This document shows positions 40,068 to 51,300 of a stretch of 64,000 bases of DNA, piece by piece. The translations under genes were made by a program, and so were the position numbers. The stretch spans positions 22,817 through 86,816 of the forward strand of contig UCJD01000046.1 in NCBI GenBank assembly GCA_900472605.1, written 5' to 3'. This DNA comes from Hyphomicrobiales bacterium. GTDB taxonomy: Bacteria > Pseudomonadota > Alphaproteobacteria > Rhizobiales > Rhizobiaceae. The number at the start of each line of letters is the position of its first letter. Position 1 is the stretch's first letter. The notes beneath the pieces are model-generated. The model was not told the origin of the DNA. It saw only the letters and a program-made list of their open reading frames with translations, and did no database searches.

Positions 40068-42187
40068 CGACGCAGTCGGGACCAGGATCGATCATCGTAC
40101 CGGCGCTTCGCGAGGACCTTCGGTTGCACAGGAGAGCCGCGGACGCAGAGGAGCCATGGCTTATCTACGACCCGATCGCCCATCGTTATCACGAGATCGA
40201 CGAGCACGCGTTCAACCTCCTGCAAAACTGGCGCGGCGGACTTGGGCTGGAGGCGCTTGCGGCCCACATCAGCGGTCAGTTGCACGAAGAGGCCTCGGCC
40301 GACGATCTCTACCAATTGATGCTGGTCCTCGATCAAGCTGGATTGCTGGGGGAGCCGCTTGGAGGCTGGAGATCGGCCTATCGACATCAGCAGGACAGGC
40401 GGCGCGGGCCTATCTCGTGGTTGCTGCACAACTATCTTTTCATTCGCGTTCCTTTGTTCAAGCCCGATGATTTTCTCAGGGAGACCTTGCCCATCGCGCG
40501 CGTGTTCGCGTCACGTACGATGCTCCTCATTCTCTTCCTTCTCGGTATCGCCGGCCTATTCCTTGCGTCGCGGCAGTTCGACACCTTCTCTCACACTTTT
40601 CTCTATTTCTTCTCCCTGGAAGGCGCGCTCGGCTACGCCTGTGCGCTCATCTTCGTGAAAATCTTCCATGAACTCGGCCACGCCTACATGGCAAAGCATT
40701 TCGGGTGCCGGGTTCCGACCATGGGTATCGCATTTCTCGTGCTTGCGCCTGTTCTCTACACCGACGTGACCGATGCCTGGCGCCTGCAATCGCGCCGGCA
40801 GCGAATGCTTGTTAGCGGGGCGGGGATGATGGTGGAACTCGCCATCGCGGCTATTGCCACATTCCTCTGGGCTTTCTTGCCAGATGGTATCATGCGAAGC
40901 GCTTGCTTCTTCATCGCGACGGCGAGCTGGGTGCTTAGCCTAGTGATCAACCTCAGCCCATTGATGCGCTTCGACGGATACTATCTTCTCAGCGACTTCT
41001 GGCGCATTTCCAACCTGCAACCGCGCGCCTTCGCGATCCTGCGATGGTCGATCAGGGAGATGCTTTTCAATCTTCAGGCACCCTGCCCGGAGGAGTGGAC
41101 GTCGCGTCGCCGCATCGCTGTCACGTTCTACGCGCTCGCCGTTTGCATCTATCGTCTTGGACTGTTCATTGGTATCGCTCTCGTCGTTTACCACATGACG
41201 CAGGTAAAACTGCTCGGCATTCTTTTATTTGCCGTCGAGATCTTGTGGTTTGTCGTGAGGCCAGTGACAAGTGAAATCCGAGCGTGGTGGGACCTGCGTG
41301 GGAAGATCCGTCAACGCCGCCGCTATCAGGTGTCCGCAGGCGTCGCTGCAATTCTTGTTCTACTGGTGGCGATTCCCTGGCCCCATCGCGTCGAGATGCC
41401 CGCGGTGCTGGAGCCGGTTTCCGTACAACGAATTGCTGTACCGGTCGCCGCCCAGATGATGCAGATCATGGTGAAAGACGGAGACCACGTCAGGCAGGGC
41501 GACGTGCTTTTCACGCTCCAGTCGCCGAAGTTGTCGCTTGACCTTCAAAAGGCAACGACCAATCGCGACTTGGCGCTGCTGCGCCAGTCCCGTCGCGTTG
41601 CGGACCAGGTTGACCGCAAGGCCACACTTGTTATTGCGCAAGAGATATCCAGCATCGCCGAGCAGATGGCCGGACTTCGCCGACTTGAACGAGAACTGAC
41701 GATTCGCGCCAGCGTCGACGGTGTCATTCAGGACATGCTTCCTCATCTGCATGTCAATCGTTGGATCGCAAAGGGACAGGAGCTTGCTCTTGTGGTGGCG
41801 GAGGATGGCCACCAAGTGCGCGGCTATGCGCCTGAGGACCTCGTCGCCGCAATCAAGGAGGGCGCTCAGGGACAGTTCATTCCCGACGAACCTTTGACGC
41901 CGAAATCCGATGTCCGTATTGTATCCGTGAGCGCCGGCGGCGTTTCTATAGTGGAACTTCCGTACTTGTCGTCCACCAACGGGGGATCGATCGCCGTCAA
42001 TGAGGACAAGCATAAGGGCGCTGTTCCCGTCGAGGCACAGTATCAGTTCCTCATGTCTACCACGGCTCAGCCCGTCACGCTTCCCGTTCTTCGTGGAGTC
42101 GTCAGGGTCGACGCCACCCCTGAGAGCGTCTTCAGCAGCGTCGCCCGACGAGCAGTCGCTGTCCTGATACGGGAATCCGGCTTCTGA
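40064..42187 (+). CDS. Membrane M50 metallopeptidase fused to HlyD-like adaptor
   Basis: 707 residues. The first 100 resemble a PqqD-like domain (Y-D-P-I-A-H-R-Y-H-E-I-D-E-H-A-F). The M50 part has about eight membrane helices with zinc ligands in H-E-L-G-H (residues 202-206) and the acidic third ligand in M-R-F-D-G-Y-Y (Asp 305). From about residue 430 a HlyD-like arm follows: V-Q-R-I-A-V-P-V-A, H-V-R-Q-G-D-V-L-F, helical hairpin, I-R-A-S-V-D-G-V-I. The same protein could cut a partner in the membrane and form part of the periplasmic duct. No ATPase is nearby, so how transport is driven is unknown. Confidence 0.88.
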   Translation: MTTQSGPGSIIVPALREDLRLHRRAADAEEPWLIYDPIAHRYHEIDEHAFNLLQNWRGGLGLEALAAHISGQLHEEASADDLYQLMLVLDQAGLLGEPLGGWRSAYRHQQDRRRGPISWLLHNYLFIRVPLFKPDDFLRETLPIARVFASRTMLLILFLLGIAGLFLASRQFDTFSHTFLYFFSLEGALGYACALIFVKIFHELGHAYMAKHFGCRVPTMGIAFLVLAPVLYTDVTDAWRLQSRRQRMLVSGAGMMVELAIAAIATFLWAFLPDGIMRSACFFIATASWVLSLVINLSPLMRFDGYYLLSDFWRISNLQPRAFAILRWSIREMLFNLQAPCPEEWTSRRRIAVTFYALAVCIYRLGLFIGIALVVYHMTQVKLLGILLFAVEILWFVVRPVTSEIRAWWDLRGKIRQRRRYQVSAGVAAILVLLVAIPWPHRVEMPAVLEPVSVQRIAVPVAAQMMQIMVKDGDHVRQGDVLFTLQSPKLSLDLQKATTNRDLALLRQSRRVADQVDRKATLVIAQEISSIAEQMAGLRRLERELTIRASVDGVIQDMLPHLHVNRWIAKGQELALVVAEDGHQVRGYAPEDLVAAIKEGAQGQFIPDEPLTPKSDVRIVSVSAGGVSIVELPYLSSTNGGSIAVNEDKHKGAVPVEAQYQFLMSTTAQPVTLPVLRGVVRVDATPESVFSSVARRAVAVLIRESGF

Positions 42188-42309
42188 TCGCATTCGACTA
42201 ATAAACCAAAGACTTAGAAAACAAGTTTGAATGCTTTCCAAACTGCGGTATCGTGAAAATTGTATTCCCATCTAGGCCTGCGACCCTGCGTCAAGTACGA
42301 GGTGTGTCT

Positions 42310-45300
42310 ATGTTCCGTGAGTACCGTGGCAATACAAGCGTTTGTCCAGGAAGCGGCCCCGACGAGGGTATGGAAAAGAAGCGCAAGAGACCGGTGATCC
42401 GAACTCTCGAACCTCGCATGGTGTTCGACGCAGCGGCTGCAGTCGCGGTTCATCAAGCCCCCCCGGTCGCGCACCCTGAGTCTGCCCACGAGGCCCCACA
42501 TCATCCGGTCGAGCCTGCTGGTTCGCAAGTCCCGGCGGCCCAGGAGACCGCCCCTACCGCAAAGATCGAAACTCCGCCGCCGCTGCAGGCCGCTCCTCCC
42601 GCGGCGGTTGGCCATCCAAGCGTATCCGGAGATGCTGCAAGGGATATCAGCGCCACAAGCGATATTTCGAAGCCGGGGCATGATGATGCCGCGTCAGGGA
42701 GGTCCGATTTAGCTGCAATCCTGCAGGGCATCGATCATCGCATCGAGCTGTCGCAGGCTTCACGGACAGCAATCCTCGGCAACGTCGACAGGCTAACCCC
42801 GGAGCTGACCCGTATAGCGGAAGCTGCGGCACGACCAGGCGATCCGTCGGCTGACCTGTCAGGAGCTCAGCACTTCCTAGCAGCCGCAACCTCGAACGGC
42901 GATGCTGGATATATCGCCGAAGTCGCCGCTCATTTCGACCATAGGCGCGATACGGAATCTACAACTTCCCCAGAGAGGGCGCCAGCTGACCCCGCCGCCG
43001 CCCATGGATCAGGGACCGAGGTCCGCGTCGCCTCCGCGGACCCTGATGGAACCCCTCTTCACGAGGAGCTGGTGAAGGCGAACTCGCCTGCAAGGCCGGC
43101 ATCCGATACCCATCTTGGTGATACATCTGACCGGGCAGTTACCGACCTGCGAACGATCGAGGCGAAGGCCGTCGATGCCGTCACCGACGCCCCCTCGAAC
43201 GAGGTCTACTTCGTCTTTGACAACGTACAGGACTGGCGACAGATCGTCGCCAGCCTCGATGGATCCGCTCGCGTCTATGTTTTGGATTCGAGCAAGGACG
43301 GCGTTCAGCAGATCGCAGCGATCCTGAACGGCGAGCACGACATCAACGCCATTCACGTCATATCCCACGGTTCCGAAGGGAGCCTGAACCTCGGAACGGG
43401 GGTTCTCGATTCAGAAAGCATGCAGGGCGAGTATCGCGACGAGCTGACGGCGATCGGGCAGGCGTTGACCGAGCAGGGCGACATCCTCATCTATGGGTGC
43501 GACTTCGCAGCCGGTGCCGACGGTCTAGAAGCGGCTGTCATCCTTGGAGGCATCACAAAGGCGGATATCGCGGCCTCGAGCGACCGCACCGGCGCCGCCG
43601 CTCGAGGCGGCGACTGGGATCTGGAGCACCGAACGGGAACGATTGAGGCCGCCGTTCTGACTGATGCCGACTATCAGTTCCTGCTCGCGCCGCCGACCAT
43701 CGATCTTGACGGAAACACGGGGTCCACTGGCAACTTCACGGCAAGCTTCACGGAAAACGCCGCCGCCGTCCCGATCGTCGCAGATGGGGCCCTTGGCGCA
43801 ACCGTTGCAGATGCCGACAACGATCTCACCAGCCTTACCATCGTTGCCGATTCCGCTCCAAACGGCGACGCCGAGCATCTGTCATTCGGCGTAGTGTCGG
43901 TGGGATTGGGCAGCGATTCCACGAACACGGTAACGGTTGGAGCCACCACCTATCTGGTTGCTTACACGGCCGCCACGCGGACATTCGTGATCACCAATAA
44001 TGCGGGCGGACCGATTCCGAGCGGGGGCGACACCAATACCCTGGTGCGGTCCATCACCTACCAGAACACGTCAGATAACCCCACCAACGCTGGCGCCACC
44101 ACCGGGCGCGTGTTCTCGTTCACAGCGACGGATGCTACCTCCGTCACGTCCGCTGCAAGCACGGCAACGGTCACGATCACGGCGGTGAACGATGCTCCGG
44201 TCGGAACTGATGACACCGTGACGACCGCCGAAGACACTGTCGCAACAGGCAATGTCCTCACCAACGATACGGATGCCGATGGAGACACATTGACGGTCAC
44301 GCAATTCACTGTCGATGGCACGATCTTTACGGCCGGCCAGACTGCGACACTTGATGCAGGAACGCTGGTGATCAACGCGGATGGTTCCTATACGTTCACG
44401 CCGCTTGCGGATTATAACGGGCCAGTTCCGGCCGCCACCTATACGCTTTCTGATGGAACGGCGACTTCGACCGCAGTGCTCACGATCAGCGTCACCCCGG
44501 TGAACGATGCTCCGGTAGATGCTAACGAAACCAATACGGTCTCCGAGGACACGACGCTGAATGTCGCCGATGGTGCCACGGGCGACCTGCTCAACAACGC
44601 CACGGATGTGGACAGCAGCACCCTGACAATCAGCGGCTTCTCGGTGGCCGGGCAAGGCGGGCCATTTGTCGTCGGTACCGGCTACGCAATCGCTGGCGTC
44701 GGAACGATAACGATCAATGCCAACGGGTCATATTCATTTGCACCGGCCGCCAACTTTGTCGGGACCATTCCGCTCATCACATACACCGTTTCGGACGGCG
44801 CAGGTGGCACCGATACGTCGACGTTGACGTTGACGATGGTTGCGGCCAACGATGCACCTGCTGGAACCGACAACACCGTCACGATCAACGAGGATACGGC
44901 CTATACTTTCTCGGCCGGCGCCTTCGGCTTTACTGACCCGAACGACACGCCGGCGAATGCGTTTCAAGCAGTGATCATCACGACCCTGCTGCCGGCCAGT
45001 GAAGGTACGCTTCTCCTTAATGGCACGGCCGTGACTGCGGGCCAGACGATAGCTGTCGCTGATATCCCGAACTTGGTCTTCCAGCCGGCTGCCAACGTAA
45101 ACGGCAGTAGCGTTGGCTCATTCACGTTCCAGGTTGTCGACAATGGCGGCACTGCCAACGGTGGGTTGGACACCGATCAGACGCCGAACACATTTGCCTT
45201 CAACATCACGGCGGTGAACGATCCACCGGTGGCCAACGACGACACGGAAACCACACCGGAAGATACGACACTCAACGGCAATGTGCTGGCCAATGATACC

Positions 45301-48300
45301 GACGTTGACAACGACACCCTGTCGGTCACGCAATTTTCTGCGCTCAATGTCACGGCCACGGCGGGTCAGACCGGGAATATACCCGGTGTTGGCTCTATAA
45401 CGATCAACGCCGATGGCAGCTATACATTCGTGCCCGTTGCTAACTTCAATGGGCCGGTGCCGACAATTACATACGTGATCTTAGACGGCCATGGCGGCAC
45501 CGACACCGCGACGTTGAATATCACGGTCGTAGCGGTGAATGACCCGCCGGTCGACGGTAATGAGACCAACACCGTGACCGAGGATACGACGCTGACGGTC
45601 GCCGATGGCGGCGCGGGCGATCTGCTCAACAATGCCAGTGATTCCGACGGCGGTACGCCGACAATCACCGATTACACGATCCCGGGAGTCAACGGCGGCA
45701 ATCCGATTCCCGCGGGCACGGCAACCCTGATCGCGGGGGTCGGCACGATCACAATCAACGCCAACGGTAGCTATTCGTTCGTGCCCGTTGCCAACTATGA
45801 TGGACCGATCCCTGTAATTACCTACACCGTTTCCGACGGCCAGGGCGGCACCGACACCTCTACGCTCACCTTGACGATGACGCCTGTTAACGACGCACCA
45901 GTTGGCGTCGATGACGCGGCGACCACCCCGGAAAACACGCCCGTTTCAGGAAATGTGCTGGGCAACGATACTGACATCGACAACGCGACGCTCACCGTGA
46001 CGTTCTTCACGATTAATGGAACTACCTTTGGGGCGGGCACCACCGCAAGCATTTCCGGTGTCGGCTCGCTGGTGATCAACACCGACGGGTCCTACACCTT
46101 CACCCCGGCACCGAACTACGACGGTCCGGTTCCACCGGTGACCTATACTGTTTCGGACGGTCAGTTGACCGATACCGCCATTCTGACCATCACCATCACG
46201 CCGGAAAACGATCCGCCGGTTGCCACCGACGATACGGGCTCCACGCCCGAAGATACCACGCTGAGCGTTCCGGCCTCGTCGGGCCTGCTGACCAACGACA
46301 CGGACATCGACGGCGATTCGCTGGCCATCGCGCAATTCGAGGTTGATGGTACGACCTATACCGCGGGCCAGACGGCGACGATTGACGGTGTCGGCGACCT
46401 AACCATCAACGCCGATGGCAGCTACACTTTCGTCCCGCTACCAAACTACAACGGCCTGGTGCCTGTCGCCACCTACACCGTCTCGGACGGTAAGGGCGGC
46501 ACCGACCAGGGCACGCTGACACTCAACGTGACGCCGGTGAACGATCCGCCGGTCGCCAGCGATGACACCGGCACGACCCCTGAGGACACGCCGCTCAGTG
46601 GCGGCGTTCTGCCCAACGACACGGACGTTGATGGCGATACGCTGACCGTCGTCAGCTTTACGGTGAACGGCAACACCTTCATCCCTGGTGCTACCGCCAC
46701 GCTTGCAGAAGGCACGATCACCATCAACGCGGATGGCACTTACACTCTGGTTCCAGCCGCCAATTATACTGGCCCCGTGCCCGTTATCACCTATACAGTC
46801 TCCGACGGGCATGGCGGGACCGATACCGCGACGCTGACGCTTAATGTCAACCCGGTGAACGATCCTCCTGTGGCCAACGACGACAATGCGTCGACACCAC
46901 AAGACACAACCCTTAGCGGCAACGTCATCAATAACGATAGCGATGTCGATGGTGACACAATCATCGTCACCGAATACACAATACCGGGGATCAACGGCGG
47001 CAACCCCATCCCTGCGGGAACGGCGACGCCGATCCCCGGCGTTGGCACTATCACGGTCAATCCGGATGGGAGTTATATATTTGTGCCCGCACCCGGGTAC
47101 GTGGGGCCGGTTCCGGAGGTTGATTACACGATCTCGGACGGCAACGGCGGCACCGACCAAGGGGCATTGAATATCAATGTCATACCGCCCGGCGGCGCCG
47201 GTGCCAATGATGACGTTGCGACAACGCCGGAAGACACGACGCTGACCGGCAATGTCGTTTCTAACGACGTCAGTCCTTCCGGCACTATCACCGTTACCAA
47301 CTTTACCGTCGCTGGAGATCCCACGGTTTACGCTGCTGGCTCGCCCGCAACGATCACAGGCATCGGCACGCTGACGATCAATCCGAATGGCACTTATACA
47401 TTTGTTCCGGCGCCCAATTATTTCGGCCCGGTTCCAGTCGCAACCTATATGGCGACGAATGGAACAGCGAGCGACACGGCAACCCTTACGATTACCGTGA
47501 CGCCGGTAAACGATCCACCGGTGGCTATCGGTGACACCGGCACAACCCCGGAAGACACGACGCTCAGCGGCAACGTTTTAACCAACGACACCGATATAGA
47601 CAGTGCCACACTGACCGTCACAGAGTTCTCGGTGAACGGAGTTACAGCAACAGCCGGTCAGACGGGCACGATCCCAAACGTTGGCCAGATCACGATTAAC
47701 GCCGATGGCAGCTATGTCTTCGTCCCCGCCGCAAATTACGACGGTACTGTCCCGGTTATCACCTATACCGTCTCAGACGGCGCGCTGACCGACACTGCGA
47801 CGCTGACCATCACCATTACGCCGGTCAATGACCCACCGGTCGCCGCCAACGATACCGGCACGACACCCGAAGACACGACGCTGACGGTTCCCGCTGCCTC
47901 TGGGCTTCTATCCAACGATACTGATGTCGATAGCACCACGCTGACCGTGACCGGCTTCGATGTTGGCATCCGCCACTTCACGGCCGGCGACACAGCAACG
48001 ATTCCCGGCGTCGGCCAGTTAACGATCAACACCGACGGTAGCTACATCTTTGTGCCAGCGCCGAACTACAATGGTCCGGTCCCTGTGGCGACCTACACCG
48101 TGTCCGACGGCACGTTGACCGATACGGCGACGCTGACCATCACCATCACAACCGTCAACGACGCGCCAATCGCCAACGACGACGCCGCGACCTTGCCAGA
48201 AGACACGACGCTGACAGTTCCCGCTGCCTCGGGACTGCTATCAAACGACAGCGATGTGGACAGCGCCACGCTCACGGTGGAGGGGTTCGAGGTTGAGGGA

Positions 48301-51300
48301 GTCCTCTTCGGTGCGGGCACGACGGCAAATATCCCCAACGTGGGCGCGCTGACGATTGAGGCAGACGGCAGTTACACCTTCACGCCTGTCCTCAATTTCA
48401 ACGGCACGGTTCCGCCCGTGACCTACCGGATTTCGGATGGCAATAGCACAGCCACCGCGGTGCTGACCATCACGGTAACGCCGCTCAACGATCCTCCGGT
48501 GGACGGCAATGAGTCCAACACGGTCACCGAGGACACGACGCTAACGGTAGGCGGCGCCGGGACCGCCGGCAACCTCCTCAACAACGCAACGGATGTGGAC
48601 GGCATCGATACACTGACGGTCACCGACTACTCGGTTCCGGGGCTCAATGGCGGAAATCCGATCGCCGCGGGGACAGCAACCGCTATCCCGGGCGTTGGCA
48701 CAATTACCATCAACACGGACGGCAGCTACACGTTCGCGCCTGTGCAGGACTACACCGGACCTATCCCGGAGATAACTTATACCGTCTCAGATAACGCAGG
48801 CGGCACCGACACCTCGACCCTAACCTTGACGATCACGCCGGTCAACGATCCGCCGGTTGCCAGGAACGACCTCGCGTCGACGCCGGAAGATACGACGCTG
48901 ACTGGCAATGTGCTTGGAAACGACGTGGACGTGGATGGCGACACACTGACGGTCACTTTATACGAGGTGAACGGCAATGGCTTCCTCCCCGGTACGCCGG
49001 CCGTGATTGCCGGCGTTGGCACGCTGACCATCAATGCGGATGGCAGCTACACCTTCGTGCCTGTGGCAAACTATAATGGTCCGGTGCCGGCGGCGACCTA
49101 CCGGATTGTGGACCCAAGTGGTCTCCAGTCCACCGCCGACCTAATCGTCATTGTAACACCGGTCAATGATCCACCTGTTGATGGCAATGAAACCAACACG
49201 GTCACCGAGGACACGACCCTTACCGTGCCGGCGGCTTCCGGCCTCCTCGCCAACACCACGGACATCGACGGCGGAACACCGAGCGTTATCGGATACACGG
49301 TTGACGGACTGACAGGAACGGTCGGCAGCGCTCACCTGATCGCTGGCACCGGCACCATCACCATCAATGCCGATGGCAGCTACTCCTTCGTGCCTGTCGC
49401 CAACTATGCCGGCCCCATACCGGTGATTACCTACACCGTCTCGGACAACGCTGGCGGCTTCGACACCTCAACACTGACCTTGACGATGACACCGGTCAAC
49501 GATCCGCCAGCTGGCACCGATAATACGGTGACGATCGCCGAGGACACGGCCTACACCTTCTCGGCGGGGGACTTCGGCTTCACCGATCCAACCGACAACC
49601 CGGCGAATGCGCTGCAGGCCGTGATCATCACGACACTGCCATCAGCATCCGAGGGCACACTGCTCCTCAATGGAGTTGCCGTAGCGGCAGGCCAGACAAT
49701 AGCGGTAGCGGGCATCCCGAATCTGACGTTCCAGCCCGCAGGCGATGTGAACGGCAACGGTATCGGTACGTTCACCTTCCAGGTCGTCGACGACGGCGGC
49801 ACCGCAAATGGCGGCCAGAATACCGATCAGAGCCCGAACACGTTCGCCTTCAACATCAGTCCGGTCAACGATCCCCCGATTGACGGTGACGAAACCAACA
49901 CCGTCATCGAAGATACGACGTTGACGGTCGCTAATGGCGCGGCGGGCGATCTGCTCAGCAACGCCAGCGACGTCGACGGCGATGCGTTGACGATCACTGA
50001 TTACACGATCCCTGGGGTTAATGGCGGCAATCCGATTGCGGCGGGAACAGCCACGCTGATTGCAGGGGTCGGCACCATCACCATCAATGCCGATGGCAGC
50101 TACAGTTTCGCCCCTGCCGCCGACTATACGGGTGCCATTCCGGTAGTCACCTACACCGTCTCGGATGGCCATGGTGGCACGGACACCTCAACGCTGACGC
50201 TGACGATCACCCCGGTCAACGATCCGCCGGTTGATGGCAACGAAACCAACACCGTCATCGAAGACACGACGTTGACGGTTGCCAATGGCGCGGCAGGCGA
50301 TCTGCTCAACAACGCTAGCGACGTCGACGGCGATGCGCTGACGATCACTGATTACACGATCCCTGGGGTTAATGGCGGCAATCCGATTGCGGCGGGAACA
50401 GCCACGCTGATCGCAGGCGTCGGCACCATCACCATCAATGCCGATGGCAGCTACAGTTTCGCCCCTGCCGCCGACTATACGGGTGCCATTCCGGTAGTCA
50501 CCTACACCGTCTCGGATGGCCATGGTGGCACGGACACCTCAACGCTGACGTTGACGATCACCCCGGTCAACGATCCGCCGGCGCCCGCCGACGATTTCGG
50601 AACAACGCCGGAAGACACGACGCTTACGGTTTCCGTCGCCTCGGGGCTCCTATCGAACGATACCGATGTGGAAGGCGACGCTCTCACGATCACGCGGTTC
50701 ACCGTCGATGGCGTGCCTGGCTTCTTCCTGGCCGGTGGCACGGCCAGCATCGCCGGTGTCGGTCAACTCACAATCAATGCGGACGGTAGCTACACTTTCA
50801 TTCCCGTCGCGAACTTCAACGGTCCGGTTCCGCTTGCCACCTATACCGTTTCCGATGGCAACGGCGGCACCGATACCGCGACGGTAAGAGTGATCGTCAC
50901 ACCTGTGAACGACCCACCCGTGGCGGACAACGAGATTGGAACCACCCCCGAGGACACACCGCTCGTGGTCACTGCCGCGAACGGGTTGCTGGTCGGCGAC
51001 ACGGACGTCGACGGCGACACGCTCTCAGTGATTCAGTTTGAGGTCGGCGGCACCACCTACACTGCCGGCCAGACTGCGACGATCGCAGGCATCGGCCGGC
51101 TCACCGTCAACGCGAATGGCAGCTACATTTTTGTCCCTGCCCCCGACTATAATGGTCCAGTTCCCGTCGCTACCTACACGGTCTCGGATGGGAATGGCGG
51201 GACTGATACCGCGACGTTGACACTCTTTGTCACGCCGGTGAACGATCCACCGGTCGCCGCCGATGATTCTGCCACGACGCCCGAAGAGATTCCGGTCAGC

